Positions 8,818 through 19,442 are shown, counted from the first letter of the stretch. The stretch: 64,000 bases of DNA from Mycolicibacterium komanii (GCF_001050035.1 NZ_CVTA01000017.1:5520-69519), one strand, 5' to 3'. Numbers and translations are program-made. Notes: generated from the letters alone by a model not told the origin.

Positions 8818-11142
8818 TCAGGCCGCTGCCGTGGCCTCGGCCTCGACGGGTTGCAGCGCCTGCGCGACGATGTCGGCGACGTCGGTCATGGGTTTGACCT
8901 CCAGCGCGTCGAGCACGTCGGCCGGCACATCGTCCAGGTCCGGCTCGTTGCGTTGCGGTATGAAAACCGTTGACAGACCGGCCCGCTGCGCTGCCAGCAG
9001 CTTCTGCTTGACGCCGCCGATGGGCAGCACCCGGCCGTTCAGCGTGACCTCACCGGTCATGCCGACGTCCGCGCGCACCTGCCGACCGGTGGCCATCGAC
9101 ACCAGCGCGGTCACCATCGTCACGCCCGCCGACGGGCCGTCCTTCGGCACGGCGCCCGCGGGCACGTGCACGTGGATTCGCCGGTCCAGCGCCTTGGGGT
9201 CGACGCCCAACTGCTCGGCGTGTGAGCGCACGTAGGACAGCGCGATCTGCGCGGACTCCTTCATGACATCGCCCAGCTGCCCGGTCAGTTGCAGCCCGGG
9301 TTCACCGTCGGTCGCGCCGGCCTCGATGTAGAGCACATCGCCGCCGAGCCCGGTGACCGCCAGCCCGGTGGCCACGCCCGGGACCGCCGTGCGTTCGGCC
9401 GACTCCGGCAGGAACCGCGGACGGCCCAGGTACTCAACGAGATCCGGTTCGTCGAGGGTGATGCTGGTGACCTCGTCGGCCGCCAGCTTCGTCGTCACTT
9501 TGCGCAGCGCCTTGGCCAGCAGCCGCTCGAACTGACGCACGCCCGGCTCGCGGGTGTAGTCCGCCGCGATCTTGCGCAGTGCCGCCTCGGTGACCGTCAC
9601 CTCGTCCTCGGTCAGCGCCGCGCGCTCGCGCTGCCGGGGCAGCAGGAAGTCGCGGGCGATGGCTACCTTGTCGTCTTCGGTGTAGCCGTCGATCTGCACC
9701 AGTTCCATGCGGTCCAGCAGCGCCGACGGGATGTTCTCGATGACGTTGGCCGTCGCCAGGAACACCACGTCCGACAGGTCCAGGTCGAGGTCGAGGTAGT
9801 GGTCACGGAACGTGTGGTTCTGCGCCGGGTCCAAGACCTCGAGCAGCGCCGCCGCGGGGTCGCCGCGGAAGTCGGAGCCGACCTTGTCGATCTCGTCGAG
9901 CAGCACGACGGGGTTCATCGAACCCGCTTCACCGATGGCACGCACGATGCGCCCCGGCAGCGCGCCGACGTAGGTGCGCCTGTGGCCGCGGATCTCGGCC
10001 TCGTCGCGCACACCACCCAGGGCGACGCGAACGAACTTGCGGCCCAACGCCCGAGCCACGCTCTCGCCCAGCGAGGTCTTGCCGACCCCGGGCGGACCGG
10101 CCAGCACCATCACGGCGCCCGAACCGCGGCCGCCGACGACCTGCAACCCGCGCTGGGCGCGGCGCGCCCGCACGGCCAGGTACTCGACGATGCGGTCCTT
10201 GACGTCCTCGAGGCCGTGGTGGTCGGCGTCCAGGATCGCCCTGGCCGCCTGCAGGTCGGTGGAGTCGTCGGTGCTGACGTTCCACGGCAGGTCCAGGACG
10301 GTGTCCAGCCAGGTGCGGATCCAGCCGCTCTCCGGGCTCTGATCGCCGGCCCGCTCGAGCTTGCCGACCTCGCGCAGCGCGGCCTCGCGAACCTTCTCGG
10401 GAAGGTCGGCGGCCTCGATACGGCTCCGGTAGTCATCAGAAGACCCCGTGCCGTCGTCGTCTCCCAATTCCTTGCGGATGGCGTTGAGTTGCTGGCGCAG
10501 CAGGAATTCCTTCTGCGTCTTCTCCATGCCTTCACGCACGTCTTCGGCAATCTTCTCGTTGACCTCGACCTCGGCCAGCTGCGCACCCGTCCACTCGATC
10601 AGCGCGCGCAGGCGCTCGCCGACGTCCGGCGTCTCGAGCAGTTGACGCTTCTGAACCTGGGTGAGATACGACGCGTACCCCGCCGTGTCGGCCAGCGCCG
10701 ACGGATCGGAGAGCTGGTTGACGAAGTCGATGATCTGCCAGGCCTCGCGCCGTTGCAGCATCGCCAGCAGCAGCTTCTTGTACTCGGCGGCGAGCTTGAA
10801 GGTCTCCTCGTTCGCCGGGGTCTCCTCGACCACGGTCACCTCGACCCACAGCGCCGCACCGGGTCCGGTCGCACCGGCGCCGATGTGCGCGCGGCTCTCA
10901 CCCCGCACCACCGCGGCCGGCCCGCCGACCATGCGCCCGACCTGCACGATCGAGGCCAGCACGCCGTACGACGGGTACCGGTCCTCGAGGCGGGGAGCGA
11001 TCAGCAGCTCACCGGATTCGCTGGCGCGCGCGGCGTCCACCGCGGCGCGGGCGGCCTCGTCGAGCTCGATCGGCACGACCATCCCCGGCAGCACGATCGA
11101 TTCGCTCAGGAACAGGACCGGAACTGTCTTGGCTTCAGCCAT
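8818..11142 (-). CDS. lon: ATP-dependent Lon protease
   Basis: 774 residues, full Lon length. Order: N-terminal substrate domain (about 1-200), coiled-coil region, AAA+ module with Walker [11 protein letters not shown] (about 348-357) and Walker [10 protein letters not shown], then the protease domain with catalytic Ser671 in KDGPSAG and Lys714 in GGVKQK, 43 apart as in E. coli Lon. It degrades misfolded and some regulatory proteins in the cytosol. The ATG at 11142 has an excellent ribosome site (GGAGGATTG); the longer frame to 11175 would start within the operator. Upstream lie a SigH/SigE-like promoter and an HspR-type HAIR element. Lon occurs in M. smegmatis but is absent from M. tuberculosis. 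Confidence 0.97.
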   Translation of the reverse strand: MAEAKTVPVLFLSESIVLPGMVVPIELDEAARAAVDAARASESGELLIAPRLEDRYPSYGVLASIVQVGRMVGGPAAVVRGESRAHIGAGATGPGAALWVEVTVVEETPANEETFKLAAEYKKLLLAMLQRREAWQIIDFVNQLSDPSALADTAGYASYLTQVQKRQLLETPDVGERLRALIEWTGAQLAEVEVNEKIAEDVREGMEKTQKEFLLRQQLNAIRKELGDDDGTGSSDDYRSRIEAADLPEKVREAALREVGKLERAGDQSPESGWIRTWLDTVLDLPWNVSTDDSTDLQAARAILDADHHGLEDVKDRIVEYLAVRARRAQRGLQVVGGRGSGAVMVLAGPPGVGKTSLGESVARALGRKFVRVALGGVRDEAEIRGHRRTYVGALPGRIVRAIGEAGSMNPVVLLDEIDKVGSDFRGDPAAALLEVLDPAQNHTFRDHYLDLDLDLSDVVFLATANVIENIPSALLDRMELVQIDGYTEDDKVAIARDFLLPRQRERAALTEDEVTVTEAALRKIAADYTREPGVRQFERLLAKALRKVTTKLAADEVTSITLDEPDLVEYLGRPRFLPESAERTAVPGVATGLAVTGLGGDVLYIEAGATDGEPGLQLTGQLGDVMKESAQIALSYVRSHAEQLGVDPKALDRRIHVHVPAGAVPKDGPSAGVTMVTALVSMATGRQVRADVGMTGEVTLNGRVLPIGGVKQKLLAAQRAGLSTVFIPQRNEPDLDDVPADVLDALEVKPMTDVADIVAQALQPVEAEATAAA

Positions 11143-11155
11143 CAATCCTCCAAAG

Positions 11156-11176
11156 TTTGAGTCTGTTGCGCTCAAC
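11156..11176 (-). promoter_or_regulatory. HAIR-like inverted repeat (candidate HspR operator) at lon
   Basis: On the lon strand it reads GTTGAGC-N7-ACTCAAA, matching 11 of 14 positions of the HspR consensus CTTGAGT-N7-ACTCAAG with exact spacing. It ends 13 bases before the lon start codon and overlaps the GTT of the proposed -10. HspR is known to repress lon in Streptomyces; regulation here is inferred. Confidence 0.65.
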
Positions 11177-11200
11177 CTTCGGAGGGCCTCGTTTGTTCCC
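11174..11200 (-). promoter_or_regulatory. SigH/SigE-like promoter of lon
   Basis: GGGAACA (11200-11194, minus strand), a 17-base spacer, then GTT (11176-11174), preceded by G. This fits the published mycobacterial SigH-type pattern GGGAAYA-N16-17-(C/G)GTT. The transcription start would fall inside the HAIR element, leaving a leader of about 20-25 bases that contains the ribosome site. Confidence 0.55.
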
Positions 11201-11301
11201 CGTTGCCACGTGTGACGTACGCCTGCGGCGAACGAGCATTCCCGGTCGCTGAGCTCACCGATTCACGGCCGTGGCCTCTCACTCGCCGGCCCGGCAGGCG
11301 T

Positions 11302-11350
11302 CCCCGAACGGCAGGAAGCCTGCCGTTCGGGGGAAACGGCAGGCTTCCTG
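11302..11350 (-). terminator. Two mutually exclusive hairpins between fbpC-like and lon
   Basis: Three arms share one centre. 11302-11315 pairs perfectly with 11319-11332 (14 bp, 3-base loop), and 11312-11327 pairs perfectly with 11335-11350 (16 bp, 7-base loop). Because 11312-11332 is used by both, only one can form. The array lies 26-74 bases past the fbpC-like stop codon and upstream of the lon promoter. The second hairpin would be made first in the fbpC-like transcript and is the likely terminator. Confidence 0.75.
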
Positions 11351-11375
11351 TTGTGGGTGGATCTAGGCGGTGCCG

Positions 11376-12503
<1,128 letters not shown>

Positions 12504-12564
12504 CTAACGATTACGACTCGGCGAGGACTCGAGTACGGGCAGAAACGGGCTGTTACCAGTGTGG

Positions 12565-13830
12565 TTAGAGTGACTCAGGAGGATTCCGGTCCGTATCCGA
12601 CACGCGGGGCAGCAGCCGATGCAGCTGAGTGACGTGGCGCGGGCCCAGCTCGCTCAGCGAGGTCACCCCGAGTAGCCGCATTGTGCGCGCGACCTGCTGC
12701 GAGAGGATCTCGACCGCCCGGTCGACGCCGGCCTCGCCGCCGGCCATCAGCCCGTAGAGATAGGCGCGACCGACGAGCACGAAGCGCGAGCCCAGCGCGA
12801 TCGCCGCGACGATGTCGGCGCCGGACATCACACCGGTGTCCAGCAAAATCTCGGTGGTGTCGCCGAGTTCGGCGGCCACGGTGGGCAGCAGGTGAAACGG
12901 CACCGGCGCGCGGTCGAGTTGGCGGCCACCGTGATTGGACAGCACGATGCCGTCGACACCGAGTTCGGCGACGGCCCTGGCGTCCTCCAGTGTCTGAATT
13001 CCCTTGACCACCAACTTCTTAGGCCACTGGTTCTTGATCCACGCCAGATCATCGAAGTTGACCGTGGGATCGAACATGGTGTCGAGGTACTCGGCGACGG
13101 TGCCGGGCCAGCGGTCCAGCGAGGCGAACGACAGCGGTTCGGTGGTGAACAGGTCGAACCACCACCGCGGATGCGGGACCGCGTCGAGCACAGTGCGCAG
13201 CGTCAGCGTCGGGGGAATGGACATCCCGTTGCGGGTGTCGCGGTGGCGCGCGCCCGCGACCGGTACGTCGACGGTCACCAACAGCGTGTCAAAGCCCGCG
13301 GCGGCAGCCCGTTCGACCAGGGCCATCGACCGGTCCCGGTCTTTCCACATGTACAGCTGAAACCAGTTGCGGCCGTGCGGGTTAGCCGCCTTGACATCTT
13401 CGATGGAGCTGGTGCCCAGGGTCGAGAGCGAGAACGGAATGCCTGCCCGCGCGGCGGCACGCGCGCCCGCGATCTCGCCCGCGGTGTGCATGAGCCGGGT
13501 GAAGCCGGTGGGCGCGATGCCGAACGGCTGGGCGACGTGACCGCCGAGCACCGTCGCGCCGGTGTCGATGTGCGAGACGTCGCGCAGGATGGTCGGGTGG
13601 AACTCGATGTCCCGGAACGCTTGTCGTGCACGCGCGAGTGACAGCTCGTCCTCGGCGGCGCCGTCGGTGTAGTCGAACGCCGCTTTCGGGGTCCGGCGCC
13701 TGGCGATCCGGCGCAGGTCCTCGATCGTCAAAGCGGCCGCCAGACGACGCTGCGTAGCGTTCAGTTGTGGCTTCTTGAACTGCAGCAGGGGGGCCAGTTC
13801 ACGGGGGCGCGGAACACGGCGGCGCGTCAC
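12565..13830 (-). CDS. lldD2: FMN-dependent L-lactate dehydrogenase-like enzyme (LldD2 type)
   Basis: 421 residues, closely resembling mycobacterial LldD2 along its length: [15 protein letters not shown] at the N-terminus, [57 protein letters not shown], the catalytic His in [16 protein letters not shown], and [18 protein letters not shown]. These are FMN alpha-hydroxy-acid dehydrogenase hallmarks. It oxidises L-lactate to pyruvate, passing electrons to the respiratory chain. The GTG at 13830 matches the N-terminus of homologues better than the GTG at 13878. It is divergent from the DUF1810 gene with 75 bp between them, the same pairing as Rv1872c/Rv1873 in M. tuberculosis. Confidence 0.9.
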   Translation of the reverse strand: MTRRRVPRPRELAPLLQFKKPQLNATQRRLAAALTIEDLRRIARRRTPKAAFDYTDGAAEDELSLARARQAFRDIEFHPTILRDVSHIDTGATVLGGHVAQPFGIAPTGFTRLMHTAGEIAGARAAARAGIPFSLSTLGTSSIEDVKAANPHGRNWFQLYMWKDRDRSMALVERAAAAGFDTLLVTVDVPVAGARHRDTRNGMSIPPTLTLRTVLDAVPHPRWWFDLFTTEPLSFASLDRWPGTVAEYLDTMFDPTVNFDDLAWIKNQWPKKLVVKGIQTLEDARAVAELGVDGIVLSNHGGRQLDRAPVPFHLLPTVAAELGDTTEILLDTGVMSGADIVAAIALGSRFVLVGRAYLYGLMAGGEAGVDRAVEILSQQVARTMRLLGVTSLSELGPRHVTQLHRLLPRVSDTDRNPPESL

Positions 13831-13905
13831 GATGGCGCCTTCGTCCGCCTGCCGTTGCGAGTGGTCATTGAACCGCACAGGTTAGCTTGTCAGACTGGCC
13901 GTGAC

Positions 13906-14358
13906 ATGGCTAAAGACAGATCGCCTTCCGACGACCCCTTCGACCTGCAACGCTTCGTCGACGCCCAGGAACGCGTCTACGACACGGTGCTCGACGAACT
14001 GCGCGCCGGGCGCAAGCGCAGTCACTGGATCTGGTTCGTCTTTCCCCAGATGCGTGGGCTCGGCAGGAGCCCGACGGCGCAGCGCTACGGGATCGCTTCC
14101 CTCGCCGAGGCCCGGGCATATCTCGCCCACGACGTGCTGGGTCCGCGCCTGCGGCAATGCGCCGACCTGGTCGCCCGCAGTGAGCAGTCGTCGGCCGACG
14201 TGTTGTTCGGGTGGCCGGACAATCTCAAGGTGCGCTCGTCGATGACGTTGTTCGGCCGGGCAGCCGACGACCCGGAGGTCTTCGACCGCGTGCTGGCCAA
14301 GTATTACGACGGCGAACCGGACCCGCTCACCGTCGAACTGCTCAGCGCGGAGCGATGA
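13906..14358 (+). CDS. DUF1810 family protein (Rv1873-like)
   Basis: 150 residues with the DUF1810 core DPFDLQRFVDAQERVYDTVLDELRAGRKRSHWIWFVFPQ near the N-terminus and GWPDNLKVRSSMTLFGRA toward the end. The family is a compact helical fold; an Rv1873 structure is known, but function is not. The ATG at 13906 is preferred because homology begins just after it, while the long open frame to 13765 is antisense to lldD2. A TAGCTT hexamer at 13883-13888 is a plausible -10. Its 3' end overlaps the convergent GH13 gene by 17 bp. Confidence 0.85.
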   Translation: MAKDRSPSDDPFDLQRFVDAQERVYDTVLDELRAGRKRSHWIWFVFPQMRGLGRSPTAQRYGIASLAEARAYLAHDVLGPRLRQCADLVARSEQSSADVLFGWPDNLKVRSSMTLFGRAADDPEVFDRVLAKYYDGEPDPLTVELLSAER

Positions 14359-15646
14359 TCAGCCAGCCGTGCGGTCCGACCTCGGTGGTCGCGACGACCT
14401 CCGACGGCGGTGCACCGGACCCGGCGAGCACTTCACCCCGGTCGAAGCCGAGGTCGGGTAGCGAGATCGGCAGGGGCTCGTCGTCGATGTTGAGCGCGAC
14501 GATCAGCGACTCGGAGCCGGCGCGGCTCTGGTACACGTACTGTCGGTTGGTCAGCTGCAGCGGCGAGGTGCGCGCCGCGTGCAGCCACGCGTGGCGTCGG
14601 CGCAGTCCGATCAGGAACTTGTGCAGACGAAACACGTCGGCGCCGTGTTCGTCGAGATCAGCTGGGGGAGTAGTGAACTCGGGTCGCACCGCGTCGTCGC
14701 CGCCGAACCGCTCCTCCTTGATCCCCTTGTAGGCGAACTCGTCGCCGGCGTAGACGCTCGGCGTTCCACCGGTCGTCATCTGCAGCACCAACGCGTGCTC
14801 GAGGTGCCGGATGTCGTCGAGCTGGCTGGCGATCCGGGTGACGTCGTGATTGCCCACGAAGGTCATGGGCACGAAGGTGTCGAGAAACTCGTTGTGCCGC
14901 ACCAGTGCCCAGTCCAGCTCGTGGAAGTTTCCGTCGTTCAGCGCGCTCCACACGGCCTTCCACAGCTCGTACTGCGTGACCGAGTCGAACCCGGAGGCCC
15001 GGACGCGCTGCGAGTAGTCGCCGTGGATGATCTCGGCGAGGAAGTACGCGTCGGGAAAGATTTCGCGGACGCGCGGGAGCACTCGTGCCCAGTACTGGTC
15101 CGGGACCGCGTAGGCCGCGTCCAGGCGCCATCCGTCGGCGCCGCGTCCCAACCAGTGGGTCATCACGTCGACGACGTAGTCGACCACCGCGGGGTTGTCG
15201 TGGTCGAGCGCGACGAGATCGCCGTGGCCCTCGAAGGTGTCGACGTTATCGCCGCGCGTGCGGAGCCAATCGGTATTGGCGAAATCGGTTCCGACGTGGT
15301 TGAACACACCGTCGAGCAGGATGCGCAGGCCGCGGCGGCGGGCTTCGCCGACGAGCGTGTCGAAGTCGTCGTCGTCACCGAGCCGCGGGTCGATGCGGAA
15401 GTGGTCGGTGGTGTCGTACCCGTGGGTGCGCGACGAGAAGATCGGCCCCAGGGCGAGTCCGGACGCGCCGAGCTCGATCGCGTGGTCGAGCCAGTCGACG
15501 ATGCGACGCAGCCGATGCTCGTCCGGACCCGGTGGTGGATCGGCCGGATACGCACCGACGAAGCCGAGCGGGTAGACGTGCCACCAGATGACGTGCTCGA
15601 CCCAGCCCGGTTCGGATACGGCTGTGGTGTGCGACGGATCGGTCAC
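14342..15646 (-). CDS. GH13 alpha-amylase-family enzyme
   Basis: 434 residues with all four GH13 regions in order: DGVFNHVG, GWRLDAAY (nucleophile Asp), LAEIIHGDY (acid/base Glu) and FVGNHDVTRI. GH13 enzymes hydrolyse or rearrange alpha-glucosidic bonds; the absence of long extra domains fits a small cytosolic alpha-glucosidase or amylase, but the specificity cannot be told. There is no signal peptide. The GTG at 15646 overlaps the deaminase TGA as GTGA, and homology (VEHVIWWHVYPLGFVGAYP) begins soon after it. It is the last gene of the minus-strand run that starts at the TetR gene (19402). The 3' end overlaps the DUF1810 gene. Confidence 0.88.
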   Translation of the reverse strand: MTDPSHTTAVSEPGWVEHVIWWHVYPLGFVGAYPADPPPGPDEHRLRRIVDWLDHAIELGASGLALGPIFSSRTHGYDTTDHFRIDPRLGDDDDFDTLVGEARRRGLRILLDGVFNHVGTDFANTDWLRTRGDNVDTFEGHGDLVALDHDNPAVVDYVVDVMTHWLGRGADGWRLDAAYAVPDQYWARVLPRVREIFPDAYFLAEIIHGDYSQRVRASGFDSVTQYELWKAVWSALNDGNFHELDWALVRHNEFLDTFVPMTFVGNHDVTRIASQLDDIRHLEHALVLQMTTGGTPSVYAGDEFAYKGIKEERFGGDDAVRPEFTTPPADLDEHGADVFRLHKFLIGLRRRHAWLHAARTSPLQLTNRQYVYQSRAGSESLIVALNIDDEPLPISLPDLGFDRGEVLAGSGAPPSEVVATTEVGPHGWLIIAPR

Positions 15647-16122
15647 GGCCGGAACTTCGCTTCGTAGAGGGTCTTCATCTGGTCCGTGTACCCGCCCGCG
15701 GGCCCGTCCACCTCCAGGCCCGGCGCAATCGTGGTGATCGGTAACGGTGCCACGGGCGGAGGCGGGGCACCCCACTCGGTCAGCCATCTGGTCAGCTGCT
15801 CTGAGGATGCGGCGTAGACGATGCGGCCGAGTCCGACCCAGGCGTGGGCGGCCGCGCACATCGGGCAGTGCTCGCCGGAAGTGTAGACGGTGGCGGCAGC
15901 ACGCTGTCCGGGCGTCAGGTTCGCCGCCGCCCAGCGGGCGATCGCGAACTCCGGATGGCGGGTGTGGTCGCCGTCCTTGACCCGGTTGCGGTCCTCGAAC
16001 AGCGTGCGCCCGGCGTCGTCGACGAGAAGCGAGCCGAACGGCTCGTCGCCGTCCTCCAACGCTTCACGCGCCAGCTCCACGCAGCGGCCGAGGCGGGCGA
16101 GGTCGTCGTCGCTGAGGGCCAC
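15643..16122 (-). CDS. Nucleoside/cytidine-deaminase-family protein (CMP/dCMP deaminase fold)
   Basis: 159 residues with the two zinc motifs of the family: RHPEFAIARW (His-Pro-Glu, where most members have His-Ala-Glu) and SGEHCPMCAAAH (two zinc-binding Cys). These enzymes hydrolytically deaminate cytosine, guanine, adenosine or related bases. DGDEPFGSLLVDD near the N-terminus resembles guanine deaminase/TadA-like proteins, but the substrate is not determinable. The GTG at 16122 follows the TPR gene by 17 bp and the gene ends in a GTGA overlap with GH13. The upstream in-frame extension to 16440 is the out-of-frame TPR gene and was not used. Confidence 0.82.
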   Translation of the reverse strand: MALSDDDLARLGRCVELAREALEDGDEPFGSLLVDDAGRTLFEDRNRVKDGDHTRHPEFAIARWAAANLTPGQRAAATVYTSGEHCPMCAAAHAWVGLGRIVYAASSEQLTRWLTEWGAPPPPVAPLPITTIAPGLEVDGPAGGYTDQMKTLYEAKFRP

Positions 16123-16139
16123 GTGTCGGAGTCTACGGA

Positions 16140-17822
16140 TCAGTCGCAGCAGGCCGGGGAGACCTCCAGCCGGCACGCGCACGAGGCGCGGATCGGCACG
16201 TCGGCGCGCGCCGCGGCGAGCGTGAGCTGCTGACCGATGATCGCGGCCTCGGCGTCGCGGCCCAGCCGCTGCAGGCATTCGTGGTAGCCGTGCAGGCTCC
16301 ACACGTTGTTCGGATGCTGGCACGGTCGGGGCAACGTGGGATCGAGGCCCAGGTCGGCGGCGTAAACCTCGGCGGCCTCCTCGACGCGGCCCTGCTCGAG
16401 CAGCAGCGCGCCGTAGGCGTGGCGGGTCGGCTGCATCCATCCCCAGGGTTCGTCGTACGGCAACGCGTCGTCCAACTCGATCGCCCGTCGCAGATGCGCA
16501 AACGCGGTGTCGTGATCGTTTGCGCGGTAGGCGATCTCACCGTCGAGCATCGCGGCGGCGATAGCGAGGATGTCGAGCACGGTGTTGTTGAACAGATACC
16601 GGCTGTCGGGGATGCGGCGGTAGGCGTCGGCGAAGGCCTCACGCTCGGCGCGGGCCTGTTTTAGGTTGCCCTTCGCGGCGTGAGCCACTCCGCGCCCGTA
16701 GTGGATGGTCGCCACGGTGCTGCAATAGAGTTCCGCGTCGTCAGGCAGCGGTTCGGCGATCAGGTCATCCCAGCGGCCGAACCGGACCAGCACATGCGTG
16801 CGCAGGGGCACGAAGGCCTCCAGCCAGTCGGCCATGGGCGGGGATTCGATCGCCAGCAGCTCCGGAGTCAGCTGGGCGGCCAGCTCGTCGGCGGCGGCGA
16901 ACGCGGCGCGCGAATTACCTTCGAACATCGCCGAATACACCACGAAATGCAGGTTGTGCGCCCGGTACAGGGAGTAGAAGTTCAGCGGACCCTCTCGTTC
17001 GACGAATCGCCGATCCACTTGAACCGCAGCCAGATTCGACACGACCGAGTCGCGGTAGTTGCCGCACAGCACGTCGATGTGGCTCGGCATGTGCTGCAGA
17101 TGACCGGCGTCGGGTACCAGGCCGCGCAGCAGATCCGCGGCAGACAATGCGTCCTGCGGGGTCGCCGACATCTCCATCGTGTGCAGGTAGAGGTGCAGGA
17201 CGCCGGGGTGGCCGCGGCCCACGTCGGCGGCCAGCGCGTCGTCGAGGATCCGCTTGGCCGCCACCACCCGCGAGCCGGGTGCGGGTTCGCCGGTTCTGGT
17301 GTCCCACAACGCCCATGCCGTCACGTTCACCAGCGCGTCGGCGGCGAGGGCCTGGACATCGATGTCGTCGGGGTAGGCCTGCGCCAGGGCCGCCATCGCG
17401 TCGGCGTAGCGCGCGCCGCCGGCCTCAAGCGCTTCGGCGTCGTCGGGATCGGCGGTGGGGTAGCGGGCCTGCAGCGCGGCGATCAGGCCTTGCTCCACCG
17501 GCGACGCCCGGTTGCCCACGGCCAGTTGCAGTTCCATCCTGGCACGGGCCAGCGACGCGGCCGCATCGACGGGATCGAACGCCTCCCAGCCCTTGTTGTA
17601 GTTCGGCCCGACCGCATACGCGATGCCCCAGCGGGCGATCGCCAGGTCGGGGTCCAGTTCGAGCGCCCGCTCGAAGCAGCGGATGGCCTCCTCGTGGTTG
17701 AACGCGTAGCACCAGACCATCCCGCGGTCGAACCACACCTGCGCCTGCGGCGACGGTGTCTCAATCGACCGGTGATAAGACCCGAGGTCGTAGTAGGTCT
17801 CGTCGCCGGGCGAGATGCTCAT
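16140..17822 (-). CDS. Tetratricopeptide-repeat-type helical protein
   Basis: 560 residues of paired helices with TPR-like units, clearest at WFDRGMVWCYAFNHEEAIRCFERALELDPDLAIARWG (about 30-65) and again at EVAYRAND-type and GALLLEQGRVEEAAEVY segments near the C-terminus. No catalytic domain is visible; the first unit resembles a family often annotated only as TPR protein. The C-terminus holds a Cys cluster (ASCACRLEVSPACCD) that could bind metal or form disulfides. It probably acts as a protein scaffold in the cytosol. The ATG at 17822 is the best start although it lies 62 bp inside the end of the permease gene; an in-frame GTG sits 9 bp upstream. Confidence 0.72.
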   Translation of the reverse strand: MSISPGDETYYDLGSYHRSIETPSPQAQVWFDRGMVWCYAFNHEEAIRCFERALELDPDLAIARWGIAYAVGPNYNKGWEAFDPVDAAASLARARMELQLAVGNRASPVEQGLIAALQARYPTADPDDAEALEAGGARYADAMAALAQAYPDDIDVQALAADALVNVTAWALWDTRTGEPAPGSRVVAAKRILDDALAADVGRGHPGVLHLYLHTMEMSATPQDALSAADLLRGLVPDAGHLQHMPSHIDVLCGNYRDSVVSNLAAVQVDRRFVEREGPLNFYSLYRAHNLHFVVYSAMFEGNSRAAFAAADELAAQLTPELLAIESPPMADWLEAFVPLRTHVLVRFGRWDDLIAEPLPDDAELYCSTVATIHYGRGVAHAAKGNLKQARAEREAFADAYRRIPDSRYLFNNTVLDILAIAAAMLDGEIAYRANDHDTAFAHLRRAIELDDALPYDEPWGWMQPTRHAYGALLLEQGRVEEAAEVYAADLGLDPTLPRPCQHPNNVWSLHGYHECLQRLGRDAEAAIIGQQLTLAAARADVPIRASCACRLEVSPACCD

Positions 17823-18819
17823 GCACCGCACGATAATTCACCCGGGCCGCGGTCGCGGCGGTTGCGAGCAGACATCCGGCCCCGCCCCACAACAGCAGCG
17901 TCATCAACGGCGTCTGCGCGCCGTTGCCGCCGAAGTAGACGGCGCTGCGCAGCAGCGAGACACCCGCGCCCTGCGGCACGATCGTGCTGAAGGTGGAGTA
18001 GAACTCCGACAGCAGCGGGCGGCCGACGGGTCCCGCCGCCGCGGCGTTGCCGACGATCACGAGGAATCCCGTCAACGCCAACGAAGCGGCGGAGCCGAAC
18101 GCCGCGGCGACACCGGTGATCGCCCCGCCGACGGCCATCGAGTACAGCCACAGCGTGCCGAAGACCTGCCACGTGTGGCCGACCAACGCTCCGAGGATTC
18201 CGTCGACGTAGAGCGTGACGCCACCGGCGAGCAGCGCGGAGTACCCGGCGAGGGTCACGGTGCGCAGCGCCAGGGTGGCGGGTCTGCGCACGGTGCCCAT
18301 GAATCTGCCGAGCACCGTCGCCGCGACCGCTGCGCCGATGGACAGGAAGATGACCGCGTAGAACTCGACCGTGCCCGACGGGTCGCCGGCCGACGGGGGT
18401 GCGACATCCTCGACGACGGAGCGCAGCCCCGCCTTGGAAGCGACCGCCTCGCCGACGGTTTCGGCCGCCGCGGCCACACTGCGACCGCCACCGCCCGCCA
18501 CATAGGTCGTCATCGCACCACCGGGATCGACGGCGAATGCCGCGTCGGCCTTGCGTTCGTAGACCTGTTGGCGGGCCGTGGCTCCGTCGGCGACCTCGGT
18601 GATCGTCAGTGCGTCGTTGCCTCGGAGGCCATCGATGAATTGCGGCGGCCCGGCCACGGCAACGGACAGGTTGTGCAGCTCCGGCTTGGCGAACGCGCCC
18701 GAGTAGCTGGCGATCATCGCGATGACGACGAGCGTCATACCGAGCAGGGCCAGCGCGGTCATCCGCACGGCCGTGCGGTCGCGGACCCCGGACCGCTCCG
18801 CGGCGTGATGTCTACCCAT
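17761..18819 (-). CDS. ABC-2/YhgE-like membrane protein
   Basis: 352 residues. A basic N-terminus is followed by a membrane segment (MTALALLGMTLVVIAMIASY, about 21-40), an extracytoplasmic domain of roughly 130 residues, then about five hydrophobic segments between 165 and 325 and a basic cytosolic tail. This one-plus-five topology with a large first loop resembles YhgE/Pip or DUF3533-type ABC-2 relatives, which are often exporters or phage-receptor-like proteins. No ATPase partner is next to it. The ATG at 18819 overlaps the TetR stop region by 8 bp, so it is likely the direct target of that repressor. Its 3' end overlaps the TPR gene by 62 bp. Confidence 0.7.
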   Translation of the reverse strand: MGRHHAAERSGVRDRTAVRMTALALLGMTLVVIAMIASYSGAFAKPELHNLSVAVAGPPQFIDGLRGNDALTITEVADGATARQQVYERKADAAFAVDPGGAMTTYVAGGGGRSVAAAAETVGEAVASKAGLRSVVEDVAPPSAGDPSGTVEFYAVIFLSIGAAVAATVLGRFMGTVRRPATLALRTVTLAGYSALLAGGVTLYVDGILGALVGHTWQVFGTLWLYSMAVGGAITGVAAAFGSAASLALTGFLVIVGNAAAAGPVGRPLLSEFYSTFSTIVPQGAGVSLLRSAVYFGGNGAQTPLMTLLLWGGAGCLLATAATAARVNYRAVHEHLARRRDLLRPRVLSPVD

Positions 18820-19402
18820 GTCGTGAACCTCTCGAATGTTCGGGAACGCCCAGCAGGGCGTTGACGGTGTCCAGTGCGGCGCGCACACGGTCGCCGAGGT
18901 CGGTGGCGCTCGGGTCGTCCATCCACGAGCGCAGCACCTCGGTGAAGCCGCCGACCAGGAACCTGGTCGCGGCCTCGGGAGCCACCCCGGCGATCGCGGT
19001 CACCGCAGGCATGGCAGCGGCGGCCATCTCCTCGCACGCCGGCGTCAGTTCGGCGCGGAACGCCGCGACGACGCGCTGCGCCACCGTGCTGGAGACCACG
19101 TGGCGGTACACCTCGCGGTGTTCGGCGACGAAGTCGAACAGCCGCAAAATGCGGGCGCGGGCATCTCCGCCGATGTCGGCGGTCGCGGCGGCGAACGCGA
19201 CGGTGACCGCCGTCGCGACGGCGTCGTCGCGGTCCGTGAAGTGCTGGTAGAACACCTGCCTGCTGACGCCGGCGCGCGCCACGACGTCGCCGACGGTCAA
19301 CCCGTCGACCGCCTGCTCGTGTGCGAGCGCGAACGCCGCATCCCGTAGAAGCGCTCGCACTCGCTCGGCGCGCGGGTCGGCGCTGTGTGCGCGTGCTGCC
19401 AT
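18812..19402 (-). CDS. TetR-family repressor
   Basis: 196 residues with a TetR helix-turn-helix at about 32-60 (LTVGDVVARAGVSRQVFYQHFTDRDDAV). The C-terminal ligand domain is unspecific. It lies at the head of a run of five overlapping or closely spaced minus-strand genes and overlaps the membrane protein gene by 8 bp. A 22-bp near-perfect palindrome 19-40 bases before its start codon (19421-19442) is the probable operator, implying autoregulation and control of the downstream permease. The ligand is unknown. Confidence 0.88.
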   Translation of the reverse strand: MAARAHSADPRAERVRALLRDAAFALAHEQAVDGLTVGDVVARAGVSRQVFYQHFTDRDDAVATAVTVAFAAATADIGGDARARILRLFDFVAEHREVYRHVVSSTVAQRVVAAFRAELTPACEEMAAAAMPAVTAIAGVAPEAATRFLVGGFTEVLRSWMDDPSATDLGDRVRAALDTVNALLGVPEHSRGSRHG

Positions 19403-19420
19403 ACGAGCAGCCTAGGGCAG

Positions 19421-19442
19421 TTCGTAGACAACTGACTACGAA
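19421..19442 (-). promoter_or_regulatory. Palindromic operator upstream of the TetR gene
   Basis: TTCGTAG (19421-19427) and CTACGAA (19436-19442) are perfect inverted repeats around ACAACTGA, itself partly palindromic; 9 of 11 base pairs are symmetric. Size, symmetry and position are typical of a TetR operator. Which protein binds is inferred from adjacency. Confidence 0.7.

Noticed and set aside
9289..11160. 623-codon plus-strand frame opposite lon
   Set aside because: Antisense shadow of lon caused by high GC content.
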